Positions 8,778-17,522 of a DNA stretch of 64,000 nucleotides are shown piece by piece. Source of the DNA: Moheibacter sp035515075 (GTDB lineage: Bacteria; Bacteroidota; Bacteroidia; Flavobacteriales; Weeksellaceae). The translations under genes were made by a program, and so were the position numbers. The notes under the pieces are model-generated. The model was not told the origin of the DNA and did no database searches. It saw only the letters and a list, made by a program, of their open reading frames with translations. The stretch covers positions 62,001 through 126,000 of the forward strand of contig DATJBZ010000017.1 of the NCBI GenBank assembly GCA_035515075.1. The letters are read 5' to 3'. Each line of letters starts with the position of its first letter. Positions within the stretch are counted from its first letter, which is position 1.

Positions 8778-9554
8778 TTATTCCGATTTTTGACGCACGG
8801 CTTCATAAATACAAATCGCTGCCGCATTGGAAACATTCAGCGAATCCACTTTTCCATGCATGGGAATTTTGACCAAAGCATCTGCATGGTCTTTCCAAAA
8901 CGCAGACAAGCCGGTCGCTTCTGTTCCTAAAACAATCGCCGAAGCTTTCTTGAAATCCATCGCATACAAACTTTGGGTGGTTTCGCTCAAATAAGTAGAA
9001 ATGATTTGAATGTTTTTTTCTTTTAGCCAAGGCAGCAATCTTTCATTCTCAACAGCGATCCATTGGTTCGTAAAAACTGTACCCACACTGCTTCGGATGA
9101 CATTGGGATTGTAAAAATCAACCAAAGGATCACAAATGACCAACAAATCCACGCCAGCACCATCACATGTTCGCAATACGGCACCCAAATTCCCAGGCTT
9201 TTCTACAGCTTCCAAAACAACGATCAAAGGATCCGCTGGTAACTGAATGGCTTCCAAAGACAAATTTTTGGTTTGATAAACACCAATGATGCCACCGGTT
9301 GTTTTTCGGTAGGCCAATTTTTCAAATAGGGCAGGGGACAACTCAAATTGAGAAAATTGGGACAAATCCAAACGTCCCTTGAAAATCGAAGAACAAACAT
9401 AAAATTCCACCGCTTGAAAACCAGCTGACAATGCCAATTCATTTTCTTGGATGCCTTCAACCAAAAACAAGGCTTGCTTTTTTCGTTCTCTGGCTTTTTC
9501 TTGCAATTTGATTAAATGCTTGATCCTTGGATTTTGCGTACTTTCGATTACCAC
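8778..9554 (-). CDS. TrmH/SpoU family RNA 2'-O-methyltransferase
   Basis: A 258-residue SPOUT methyltransferase. The N-terminal substrate-binding domain begins with ESTQNPRIKHLIKLQ, typical of RlmB-like enzymes. The three SPOUT motifs are present: KPGNLGAVLRT (119-129, with N122 and R128), GTEATGLS (210-217, E212) and PMHGKVDSLNVSNAAA (231-246, N240). It would methylate a ribose in rRNA or tRNA using SAM, probably as a knotted dimer. GTG is the start; no in-frame ATG precedes it, and the following residues match family N termini. RlmB is the closest idea, but the target nucleotide cannot be fixed. Confidence 0.88.
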   Translation of the reverse strand: MVIESTQNPRIKHLIKLQEKARERKKQALFLVEGIQENELALSAGFQAVEFYVCSSIFKGRLDLSQFSQFELSPALFEKLAYRKTTGGIIGVYQTKNLSLEAIQLPADPLIVVLEAVEKPGNLGAVLRTCDGAGVDLLVICDPLVDFYNPNVIRSSVGTVFTNQWIAVENERLLPWLKEKNIQIISTYLSETTQSLYAMDFKKASAIVLGTEATGLSAFWKDHADALVKIPMHGKVDSLNVSNAAAICIYEAVRQKSE

Positions 9555-9585
9555 GTTTTCTTCATTTTAAGTTAGGAGCCGTTCT

Positions 9586-10575
9586 TTAGACCAATTTATT
9601 TTGCACCAAATACTCTGCAATTTGCACAGAGTTGGTCGCTGCTCCTTTCCGCAAATTGTCTGCTACAATCCACAAATTCAACGCATTGGGCTGAGACAAA
9701 TCCCGTCGAATTCTTCCCACAAAAACATCGTCTTTCCCTTCCGCATACAAAGGCATCGGATAGCTATTGGTCGCAGGACTGTCTTGCAAAACGACACCCG
9801 GTGTTTGGTGCAATAACTTCCTCAAATCAGCTTCTTCAAAAGGATTTCTAAACTCTAAATTCACCGACTCAGCATGTCCGCCCTGCACAGGAACGCGTAC
9901 CGCTGTTGCCGTCACCGCAATCGAATGGTCTCCCAAAATCTTCTGGGTTTCATTCATCAATTTCAACTCTTCTTTGGTGTAGCCCGATTCGTCAAAAACA
10001 TCGCAATGCGGCAAGGCATTTTTGAAAATCGGATAAGGATAAACCATCTTCGTTTTTTCTCCTTTGATTTCACCTTCCAATTGATCCACCGCTTCCTTGC
10101 CCGTACCGGTTACCGATTGATAAGTCGAAATAACCGCTCTTTTGATTGCATAACGATCGTGCAAAGGTTTCAATACCATGACAAGTTGAATCGTAGAGCA
10201 ATTGGGATTGGCAATGATCGAATCGTTAGCCGTCAAAATATTTCCGTTGATTTCTGGAACGACCAAAGGAATTCCAGCTTCCATCCGCCATGCAGAAGAG
10301 TTGTCGATGACTTTTGTGCCAACTTTGGCAAATTTTGGCGCCCATTCTTTTGAGATACTACCTCCAGCAGAGAAAATCGCCAAATCCGGTTTTTTTTCCA
10401 ATGCAGTCGTGATGGAAACAATGGGAATTAATTCTCCATTGTAACTGATTTCTTCTCCTACGGAACGTTCTGAAGCTACCAAAATCAATTCATCCAAAGG
10501 AAATTTTCTTTCGGATAAAACTTGCAAAATAACCTGCCCTACCATACCTGTAGCGCCTACAACCGCGATTTTCAT
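9586..10575 (-). CDS. asd: Aspartate-semialdehyde dehydrogenase
   Basis: A 329-residue NADPH-dependent enzyme that reduces aspartyl phosphate to the semialdehyde, feeding lysine/diaminopimelate, threonine and methionine synthesis. The nucleotide-binding GATGMVG (7-13), the catalytic C126 in NPNCST and the general-base H234 in QGGHAES are all present. Length fits the family. A TACTTTTG -7 element lies 18 bases upstream of the ATG. It forms a tight palindrome with an oppositely directed copy serving the patatin gene. The RNA methyltransferase gene follows 31 bases downstream on the same strand. Confidence 0.95.
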   Translation of the reverse strand: MKIAVVGATGMVGQVILQVLSERKFPLDELILVASERSVGEEISYNGELIPIVSITTALEKKPDLAIFSAGGSISKEWAPKFAKVGTKVIDNSSAWRMEAGIPLVVPEINGNILTANDSIIANPNCSTIQLVMVLKPLHDRYAIKRAVISTYQSVTGTGKEAVDQLEGEIKGEKTKMVYPYPIFKNALPHCDVFDESGYTKEELKLMNETQKILGDHSIAVTATAVRVPVQGGHAESVNLEFRNPFEEADLRKLLHQTPGVVLQDSPATNSYPMPLYAEGKDDVFVGRIRRDLSQPNALNLWIVADNLRKGAATNSVQIAEYLVQNKLV

Positions 10576-10593
10576 GACTTATTGATTTTTTAA

Positions 10594-10610
10594 CAAAAGT
10601 AGTACTTTTG
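10594..10610. promoter_or_regulatory. Back-to-back divergent -7 elements (palindrome)
   Basis: CAAAAGTAGTACTTTTG is a perfect 8+1+8 palindrome. Read on the minus strand its left half is TACTTTTG, facing asd. Read on the plus strand its right half (10603-10610) is TACTTTTG, facing the patatin gene. Each half matches TAnnTTTG. I found no strong -33 TTTG for either direction. Confidence 0.5.
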
Positions 10611-10682
10611 TTTGAATAGAAATGGCTAATTTAACACTTAAGAATCTTTGAACAAAGAGATTCTAAACCCAGTTCCAACAAG

Positions 10683-12878
10683 ATGAGTAAGTTTCAGTTT
10701 TTCGTTTTCAAATTTTTCGTTTTCGGTTTATTCCTCCTCCATGCACAAGAAAATCGGCCAAAAGTCGGCGTGGTTTTGAGTGGGGGAGGCGCCAAAGGTT
10801 ATGCCCATATTGGCGCATTAAAGGTGATTGAAGAAGCAGGAATCAAAATTGATTTCATCGGTGGCACCAGTATTGGCGCCATCGTAGGTGGTTTGTATGC
10901 TTCGGGGTATTCTGCCGATGAATTGGAAGAAATCATGTACTCTTTGGATTTGAACAGCTTGATTTTGAACGATAAGTCAAGAAGAGAACTCCCTTTGTTT
11001 GACAAAACTTACCGTGAAAAATATTTGTTGGAATTGCCCTTTGATGATTTCAAATTGGGCTTTCCGAATGCACTTTCTAGTGGACAAGGGACAGTGGACG
11101 AACTCACATATTTGTTTCGACATGTGCATGATATAGAGAATTTCAATGAATTGGACATTCCTTTTGTCTGTATTGCGACCAAGTTGAGCACGGGTGAGGC
11201 GGTGGTGTTCCATGAAGGCTTTTTACCACAAGTTGTGATGGCCAGCGGCGCGTATCCCACGCTATTGGAGCCTGTGAGCATCAAGGGAGAATTGTATGTC
11301 GATGGCGGCGTACGCAACAATTATCCCGTTCAAGAAGTATTGGATTTGGGCGCAGATTACATCATTGGCATTGATTTGCAAGAAGGCTTGATGGAGGATG
11401 CGCAATTGAATTCGGCCACCAAAGTGATTGAACAATTGATTACTTACAACATTGCAGAAAAGTCCGCTGAACAAAGTAAGTTAGTGAACTTAAGCATTCT
11501 ACCCAATCTAAATGGCTATTCGGTTACCAGTTTTGACTACAAAAAAGAAATCATCCAAGCAGGAACTTTGGCTGCAGAAAACGTTTTGGACCAATTGAAG
11601 GACATCGCCAAAGCGCAAGGCCATCCAAAAATTGAAAATAGACAAAAAAGCAACAAAGAGTTCATGCTATTTACTGAATTGAAAATCAATGGATTGAAAA
11701 CCATCAACGAATCTTACATCAAGGGAAAATTGGGCATCTTTCCACCACAAGTCGCCAATTTCAAAACCATACGAGACGGTGTCAAGACGCTTTTTTCATC
11801 TGGAAACTTCAACAACATCTATTACAGAATCCGCAACAATGATGCTGGACACAAAACCCTTTCGATTTATTTGCAAGAAAATCCCAGCCAGCAATCCATC
11901 AAGTTTGGCTTGCATTACGACGACTTATTCAAAACAGGTTTATTGTTAAACTACACCAACAGACATGTACTCTTAAAAAACTCCACCTTGTCTGCCGATT
12001 TCGTTTTGGGAGATTTTCCACGGTATGAAATCAATTACTTTATCGACAATGGCATTTTCCCCAGCATTGGCATCAACTCCAGTTACAAAAGGTTCAAAGC
12101 CGACACCAGTGTCAACAATTTCAGCGATGAATTTCCTGACATTTTATTGAATTATAGTTTCAATGAAGTCATCAACCGCATTTATTTACAATCTACTTTG
12201 TATGAAAAATACGCCATAGGCGCAGGTTTTGAGCACCAATATTTGAACATCAGCACCAACAATTTACCCAAAAACAATCCTTACCAAGAGTTGGAAAGCA
12301 GTTATTTTTTTGCACCTTATGCCTACTTCAAAGCGGACAATTTGGACAACCCCAATTTCCCCAGAAAAGGGATCAAGTTTGATGGAAAATTCAAATATCT
12401 ATTGAACTCAAACGCTGAAAACTTTACTGAAATCTCCATGATTTCCGCCAGCATGCAATTCAACCATTCGCTGAACCAATGGTTATCGCTCCAAGCTTTT
12501 GGAGAATTTGGTACTTTCTTCGGCAATTATCCTTCACTCTCACAAAAATTTGTGCTGGGAGGTTTTGTCGAGCAAGATTTCATGCATTACAACCGCTTTT
12601 ACGGATTGCCTTTTTTCTATGCGGCAGGCGACAACCTGATGGCCATGGGCGGTAAATTACAAGGCAAAATTTTAAAAAACCATTATTTGTCTGCCTTCGT
12701 CAACATCGCCAATTTAGAAGACAACTTCGATGACCTCAAACCCTGGGATTATACATATTCAGGCTTTGGCTTTGGTTATGGTTATGACAGCCCTTTGGGG
12801 CCCATCATTGGACTATGGACTTATTCACCCAACACAAAATCAGGACTTTTCAATGTTTCTCTCGGATTTTGGTTTTAA
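10683..12878 (+). CDS. Patatin-like phospholipase with outer-membrane beta-barrel
   Basis: A 731-residue protein: hydrophobic N-terminal signal (about 1-21), patatin lipase domain (25-320), a POTRA-like segment (about 340-400), and a C-terminal barrel ending in an aromatic residue (LGFWF). The patatin dyad is complete: oxyanion GGGAKG (34-39), nucleophile S63 in GTSIG and D207 in DGG. This is the layout of PlpD-type (type Vd) proteins, where a barrel of the Omp85/TpsB superfamily presents a phospholipase. Whether the lipase is released or stays attached is unknown. The leader is about 70 bases from a TACTTTTG element shared with asd. ybeY follows after 9 bases. Confidence 0.9.
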   Translation: MSKFQFFVFKFFVFGLFLLHAQENRPKVGVVLSGGGAKGYAHIGALKVIEEAGIKIDFIGGTSIGAIVGGLYASGYSADELEEIMYSLDLNSLILNDKSRRELPLFDKTYREKYLLELPFDDFKLGFPNALSSGQGTVDELTYLFRHVHDIENFNELDIPFVCIATKLSTGEAVVFHEGFLPQVVMASGAYPTLLEPVSIKGELYVDGGVRNNYPVQEVLDLGADYIIGIDLQEGLMEDAQLNSATKVIEQLITYNIAEKSAEQSKLVNLSILPNLNGYSVTSFDYKKEIIQAGTLAAENVLDQLKDIAKAQGHPKIENRQKSNKEFMLFTELKINGLKTINESYIKGKLGIFPPQVANFKTIRDGVKTLFSSGNFNNIYYRIRNNDAGHKTLSIYLQENPSQQSIKFGLHYDDLFKTGLLLNYTNRHVLLKNSTLSADFVLGDFPRYEINYFIDNGIFPSIGINSSYKRFKADTSVNNFSDEFPDILLNYSFNEVINRIYLQSTLYEKYAIGAGFEHQYLNISTNNLPKNNPYQELESSYFFAPYAYFKADNLDNPNFPRKGIKFDGKFKYLLNSNAENFTEISMISASMQFNHSLNQWLSLQAFGEFGTFFGNYPSLSQKFVLGGFVEQDFMHYNRFYGLPFFYAAGDNLMAMGGKLQGKILKNHYLSAFVNIANLEDNFDDLKPWDYTYSGFGFGYGYDSPLGPIIGLWTYSPNTKSGLFNVSLGFWF

Positions 12879-12887
12879 ATTTGCAAA

Positions 12888-13307
12888 ATGATTGCACTAT
12901 TCTCTGAAACTGATTTCAAAATTCAGAACGAAACCATTTGGAAAAATTGGATACATGCCGCGGTTGAGAGCGAAGGCTTCACCATCCAAGAAGTCAATTA
13001 CATTTTTTGTGATGACGAATATTTGCTTCAAATCAACATTGACCATTTGCAACACGACTATTACACCGACGTGATTGGCTTCCAACTGTCAGAAGGGAAA
13101 GCTTTGAGCGGTGACATTTTCATCAGCATTGATCGCGTGAGAGACAACGCAAAAACCCATAAAGTTTCGTTTGAAAAAGAGTTGGCACGCGTCATGATTC
13201 ATGGCATTTTACATTTCATGAATTACCAAGACCATTCAGCAGAAGAAGCAACCACCATGCGCAAAGCAGAAGACAAATACCTTGCTTTGTTCACCAATAT
13301 CAACTAA
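12888..13307 (+). CDS. ybeY: Endoribonuclease YbeY (rRNA maturation factor)
   Basis: A 139-residue UPF0054-family metalloprotein acting in 16S rRNA 3'-end maturation and ribosome quality control. The zinc site is seen as H105, H109 and H116 in HGILHFMNYQDH. The second spacing is six residues rather than the five of the E. coli enzyme, which I believe is common in Bacteroidota. It starts 9 bases after the patatin gene and is separated from mnmG by a parS-like palindrome. Confidence 0.9.
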   Translation: MIALFSETDFKIQNETIWKNWIHAAVESEGFTIQEVNYIFCDDEYLLQINIDHLQHDYYTDVIGFQLSEGKALSGDIFISIDRVRDNAKTHKVSFEKELARVMIHGILHFMNYQDHSAEEATTMRKAEDKYLALFTNIN

Positions 13308-13325
13308 GTGTTCCACGTGGAACAC
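13308..13325. other. parS-like centromere site, variant 1
   Basis: GTGTTCCACGTGGAACAC is an 18-bp perfect palindrome. Its core TGTTCCACGTGGAACA differs from the canonical parS TGTTTCACGTGAAACA only by a symmetric T-to-C / A-to-G change. It fills the 35-bp spacer between ybeY and mnmG. ParB-CTPase binding is inferred from the match. Confidence 0.75.
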
Positions 13326-13342
13326 TCATTAAAAACAGAACA

Positions 13343-15211
13343 ATGATTTCAAATCAATACGACATTATCGTGGTAGGCGGCGGTCACGCAGGCGCCGAAG
13401 CAGCTGCAGCAGCAGCCAACATGGGATCGAAAGTGCTACTCGTCACCATGAACCTACAAGGCATAGCGCAAATGTCATGCAACCCAGCCATGGGCGGCAT
13501 CGGCAAGGGGCAAATCATCCGTGAAATCGACGCATTGGGCGGCATGTCCGGCATCATTACAGACAAAACCATGATCCAATTCAAAATGCTCAACCTTTCC
13601 AAAGGCCCTGCCATGTGGAGCCCAAGGGCGCAGTCTGACCGCATGCGTTTTGCTGAAGAATGGCGACTTGCTTTGGAAAACAACCACAATGTGGATTTTT
13701 TTCAAGACATGGTCAAATCATTACTGATTGAAAACAACAAAGTAGCGGGAGTCAAAACAGCAATGGGCGCAGAAATCCGATCGAAGGCAGTAATTCTGAC
13801 CAATGGCACTTTCTTGAATGGACTCATTCACATCGGAGAAAAACAATTTGGTGGCGGAAGAATGGGGGAGAAGGAAGCCACTGGCATCACTGAACAATTG
13901 GTTCAATTGGGCTTTTCCGCTGGTAGAATGAAAACGGGTACACCGCCAAGGGTGGATGGAAGAACCATCGACTTCAGCAAAATGCAAGAACAAGCAGGCG
14001 ATGAAAACCCACAACGTTTTTCATTTACCAAAACCCCGAAATTAGCACAACAAAGAAGCTGCTGGATCACCTACACCAACCCAGAAGTCCACGACTTACT
14101 TCGAGAAGGTTTCGATCGCTCACCAATGTTCAACGGCGCCATCAAAAGTACCGGACCACGCTATTGCCCTTCCATTGAAGACAAAATCAACCGCTTCTCA
14201 GAAAGAGAAAGACACCAAATATTTGCAGAACCAGAAGGCTGGAGAACCATCGAATATTACATCAACGGCTTCTCCACATCTCTACCAGATGAAGTCCAAG
14301 TCAAGGCCATGCGCGCCATTCCCGGATTTGAAAAAGCAAAAATATTTCGACCAGGCTATGCCATCGAATACGATTACTTTCCACCGACCCAATTGTACCG
14401 AACTCTGGAAACCAAACTCATTGAAAACCTATATTTCGCTGGACAAATCAATGGCACCACAGGCTACGAAGAGGCCGCAAGCCAAGGATTAATGGCAGGC
14501 ATCAACGCTCATTTAAAACTCAACGAACAACCCGAATTTGTCCTCAAAAGAAACGAAGCCTACATCGGAGTTTTGATTGACGACCTGATTACCAAAGGCA
14601 CCGAAGAACCTTACAGAATGTTTACCTCAAGAGCAGAATACCGCATCTTGCTCCGTCAAGACAATGCCGATGAAAGACTCACGCCTATGGCCCATCAATT
14701 GGGACTGGCTGACGACAACCGCCTCCGCCGCATGGAAGAGAAATTTGACAAAGCAGCCAAAACCATGCACTATTTCGAGAATCAATCAATCAAACCTGAG
14801 GAAATCAACCCTGTGATCGAAAGCAGAGGAGGAACACCATTGCATCAAAGCGTGAAAATGATTTCCGTCGTTACTCGGCCTGAAATTAAGCTAAACGACT
14901 TCTTAACAATCGAACGCGTCAATGATTTTGTTCGAGAAAAAGAAATTGACAACGAAGCTTTAGAACAAGCCGAAATACAATTGAAATACAAAGGCTATAT
15001 CCACAGAGAAAAAGAAAATGCAGACAAATTAAAACGTTTGGAAGACGTGAAAATTCCTAAAAACTTTGATTACAGCTTACTGAATTCCATCTCCACAGAA
15101 TCGAGACAAAAACTGACCAAAGCACAACCCGAAACCATTTCACAAGCTTCGCGCATCAGTGGCGTAACGCCTTCTGACATCAGCATCTTGTTGATTTATT
15201 TAGGAAGATGA
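13343..15211 (+). CDS. mnmG: tRNA uridine-5-carboxymethylaminomethyl synthesis protein MnmG (GidA)
   Basis: A 622-residue FAD-dependent enzyme that with MnmE modifies the wobble uridine of certain tRNAs. The N-terminal FAD-binding GGGHAGAEAA, the SCNPAMGGIGKG motif, the GTPPR segment and a C-terminal helical domain ending in ASRISGVTPSDISILL are all classic. Length is normal. It is bracketed by two parS-like palindromes, 13308-13325 before the ATG and 15215-15230 at the 3' end. The stop overlaps the next ATG (ATGA). Confidence 0.96.
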   Translation: MISNQYDIIVVGGGHAGAEAAAAAANMGSKVLLVTMNLQGIAQMSCNPAMGGIGKGQIIREIDALGGMSGIITDKTMIQFKMLNLSKGPAMWSPRAQSDRMRFAEEWRLALENNHNVDFFQDMVKSLLIENNKVAGVKTAMGAEIRSKAVILTNGTFLNGLIHIGEKQFGGGRMGEKEATGITEQLVQLGFSAGRMKTGTPPRVDGRTIDFSKMQEQAGDENPQRFSFTKTPKLAQQRSCWITYTNPEVHDLLREGFDRSPMFNGAIKSTGPRYCPSIEDKINRFSERERHQIFAEPEGWRTIEYYINGFSTSLPDEVQVKAMRAIPGFEKAKIFRPGYAIEYDYFPPTQLYRTLETKLIENLYFAGQINGTTGYEEAASQGLMAGINAHLKLNEQPEFVLKRNEAYIGVLIDDLITKGTEEPYRMFTSRAEYRILLRQDNADERLTPMAHQLGLADDNRLRRMEEKFDKAAKTMHYFENQSIKPEEINPVIESRGGTPLHQSVKMISVVTRPEIKLNDFLTIERVNDFVREKEIDNEALEQAEIQLKYKGYIHREKENADKLKRLEDVKIPKNFDYSLLNSISTESRQKLTKAQPETISQASRISGVTPSDISILLIYLGR

Positions 15212-16110
15212 ACATGTTTCACGTGAAACAAACCGCGCAAAGAATTGATTTAAAGCAAACTAAATTGAAAAATAACTTTAAAGTAGTGGATTATTTCTTG
15301 ACAAATGAAGTCTTTGAGTTAAATAAAAATAAAAACTTTGGCTATCTCGAAACCCATCCACAACCAGAGAATTTAGGCATTTACTACGCGAGTGAAGCCT
15401 ACATCTCGCACACAGATGCGCGAGACAACTTCTTTGCCCGCTGTTACCAAATTTTAAAGAGCCAAAACATCCGTTACAAATTCAACAAACTTGGGAAGCA
15501 TTACAAGGGCAAAATGATTTTGGATTATGGCTGTGGCACCGGCGACTTTTTAAAATACGCACAATCCAAAGGCGCAAATGTTTTGGGCGTTGAGCCGAAT
15601 GAAGCCGCCCGAAAGATTGCCCAACAAAAAATAGGGGAGGACTTCGTCACAAGAAAAAATCTCTTGGAAATCACACCAAAATTCGATGCGGTTACTTTTT
15701 GGCATGTATTGGAACACATTCCCAATCTGGATGAAATTTTGGCCACATTGCCACACAAATTGAAACCCGACGGACGGATTCTATTGGCCTTGCCCAACCA
15801 CCAATCATTCGACGCCAAATACTACAAAAAATACTGGGCCGCTTATGATGTTCCCCGCCACCTTTGGCACTTTTGCCCCAAAAGCCTTGAAAAGCTTTTG
15901 TATGCTTATGGCATGGAAATTGAAAAAAAATATCCGATGTGGTTGGATAGCTATTACGTCAGTTTGCTTTCTGAAAAATACCGTGGCAAAAAAAACCGAT
16001 GGCTTCGGGCGATTGCGATCGGCACAATTTCAAATTTGAAAGGAATTCTGGATGGCAATTACTCCGCTATCATCTATAAAATTAAAATTATTGAAAATAA
16101 ATCGAAATAA
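15208..16110 (+). CDS. Class I SAM-dependent methyltransferase
   Basis: A protein of up to 300 residues with a Rossmann methyltransferase core: motif I ILDYGCGTGD (104-113), post-I acidic loop VLGVEP (125-130), and FWHVLEHIPNLDEIL as motif II. This pattern belongs to the Methyltransf_23 type found near bacterial glycan and quinone genes; the substrate is unknown. The start is uncertain. ATG 15208 overlaps the mnmG stop, but residues 3-8 (MFHVKQ) are simply the translation of a parS palindrome, and TTG 15265, just before NNFKVVDYF, is a reasonable alternative that would leave parS outside the gene. Confidence 0.82.
   Translation: MNMFHVKQTAQRIDLKQTKLKNNFKVVDYFLTNEVFELNKNKNFGYLETHPQPENLGIYYASEAYISHTDARDNFFARCYQILKSQNIRYKFNKLGKHYKGKMILDYGCGTGDFLKYAQSKGANVLGVEPNEAARKIAQQKIGEDFVTRKNLLEITPKFDAVTFWHVLEHIPNLDEILATLPHKLKPDGRILLALPNHQSFDAKYYKKYWAAYDVPRHLWHFCPKSLEKLLYAYGMEIEKKYPMWLDSYYVSLLSEKYRGKKNRWLRAIAIGTISNLKGILDGNYSAIIYKIKIIENKSK
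15215..15230. other. parS centromere site, canonical
   Basis: TGTTTCACGTGAAACA is an exact match to the canonical ParB-binding parS palindrome. It lies four bases after the mnmG stop codon, within the annotated first codons of the methyltransferase gene. Confidence 0.85.
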
Positions 16111-16224
16111 TTGATTAAATTTAGCTTGAACTTGCTCAACCATTACCCTTGGTGAGATATGGGCTTAAATCAAAGATAAAGCCTATGCTTTTTTGAAGGA
16201 AATAATCACTTTTAATATTAAACT

Positions 16225-16704
16225 ATGAAAAAATCAATTTTAATCAGCATGCTAGCGCTTTTCATTTTTATTGGATGTGCTGAATCCAAACAAGTGGTCA
16301 ACAATGAAAAGTTGATGCGAGGCGATTGGACCATCACGGATGTTTCAGTGGATGGTATCAACCAAGCCCATGTGAACATCACAGTATTTCACCAAGCCAA
16401 AGCCGATTGCTTCATTGGCAGCCAATGGCATTTGGTACAAAACAATGCAACGGGAAATTACACATTGAATGGAGGAGGCGACTGCCCTGCAGAAACTACA
16501 AAAATCAAATGGTTTTTGACAGAGCAAAACGGACAAATGACGTTTAAATTCAAAAAAGTATTTGAAGGAGAAAAACCCAAACACGTGGTGGATGGTTACG
16601 ATTTGAATGTCATCAGCAACACCGGCACTCATCTTGTACTTCGCCAAAACTTACAATTTGAAGGAAAACCCATTGGTGTAAATTATACTTTTAGCAAAAA
16701 CTAA
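16225..16704 (+). CDS. Lipocalin-like lipoprotein
   Basis: A 159-residue secreted lipoprotein: signal peptide with lipobox FIGC and lipidated C18, then a beta-rich domain starting LMRGDWTITDVSVDG, typical of small lipocalin-like proteins of Bacteroidota. Two cysteines (in KADCFIG and GGDCPAE) could pair. Function is unknown; membrane-anchored ligand binding is a guess. It sits 26 bases before the OmpA-family gene, so the two are probably co-transcribed and both go to the envelope. Confidence 0.75.
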   Translation: MKKSILISMLALFIFIGCAESKQVVNNEKLMRGDWTITDVSVDGINQAHVNITVFHQAKADCFIGSQWHLVQNNATGNYTLNGGGDCPAETTKIKWFLTEQNGQMTFKFKKVFEGEKPKHVVDGYDLNVISNTGTHLVLRQNLQFEGKPIGVNYTFSKN

Positions 16705-16730
16705 TCATATCTAATCTATAAAAATAAATT

Positions 16731-17429
16731 ATGAGAAATTTAAACTTAAAAATGACCGTGTTCGCATTGACCTTCGGTTTGTTGTTCACAGGTTGTGAAG
16801 CCATTCAAAACACCAACAATACACAACGTGGAGCAGCCATTGGCGCAGGCTCTGGCGCTGTCATCGGTGGCGTCATCGGAAACAATGTAGGCAGTGGCAA
16901 TAACGCCGCTTTGGGCGCTATTTTGGGCGCAGTCGTTGGGGGCGTTGCTGGTGGGGTCATCGGAAACAAAATGGACAAACAAGCTGAAAAAATTGAAAAT
17001 ACTTTGCCTGGCGCAGAAGTGGTGCGTTCGGCAGAAGGCATTCAAATCATTTTGGACGAAGCTTCTGATGTTCGCTTTGAGTACAACAAATCTGATTTGA
17101 CCACACAAGCAAAAGCCAATTTGGATAAATTGGTTCCAATTTTTAACGAATACAAAGACACCGACATCATGATCGTAGGTTACACTGACGGTGTTGGCTC
17201 ACAGGATTACAATTTGCCTTTGTCACAGAAAAGAGCCGCTTCCGTGGTGACTTACTTGAAATCAAAAGGAATTGCTTCTTCCAGACTTTCATCGATCGGT
17301 TTAGGAAAAGAAGAGCCCCGTGGAGACAATTCTACTGAGGCTGGGCGCGCTCAAAACCGCCGTGTGGAGTTTGCCATCACTGCGAATGAAAAAATGATAC
17401 AGGACGCACAGAAAGAAGCCGGTTATTAA
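16731..17429 (+). CDS. OmpA-family lipoprotein with glycine-zipper domain
   Basis: A 232-residue lipoprotein: lipobox FTGC with C22, then a glycine-zipper stretch (about 33-80, repeats of GAxxGAVxGG type), then an OmpA C-terminal peptidoglycan-binding domain (about 100-225). Landmarks are VGYTDGVGSQDYN, LSQKRAASVV and the closing NRRVEFAI. It probably tethers the outer membrane to peptidoglycan. The E. coli YiaD type is the nearest architecture. A strong bidirectional terminator follows. Confidence 0.88.
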   Translation: MRNLNLKMTVFALTFGLLFTGCEAIQNTNNTQRGAAIGAGSGAVIGGVIGNNVGSGNNAALGAILGAVVGGVAGGVIGNKMDKQAEKIENTLPGAEVVRSAEGIQIILDEASDVRFEYNKSDLTTQAKANLDKLVPIFNEYKDTDIMIVGYTDGVGSQDYNLPLSQKRAASVVTYLKSKGIASSRLSSIGLGKEEPRGDNSTEAGRAQNRRVEFAITANEKMIQDAQKEAGY

Positions 17430-17450
17430 CCGCCACACTTTGACCCAATA

Positions 17451-17480
17451 AAAAAAAGCCGCTGAATCAGCGGCTTTTTT
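17451..17480. terminator. Bidirectional rho-independent terminator
   Basis: A 7-bp GC-rich stem (GCCGCTG / CAGCGGC, loop AAT), flanked by an A-run on the left and a T-run on the right. It serves both the OmpA-family gene on the plus strand and the convergent M16 peptidase gene on the minus strand. Confidence 0.9.
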
Positions 17481-17522
17481 CTTTCTCAATTCGTTCTAAA
17501 CTTCAGCACGGATTATATCGGA

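Noticed and set aside
15208..15264. MFHVKQ as a conserved leader peptide.
   Set aside because: It is the literal translation of a parS palindrome and would appear wherever parS is read in this frame.
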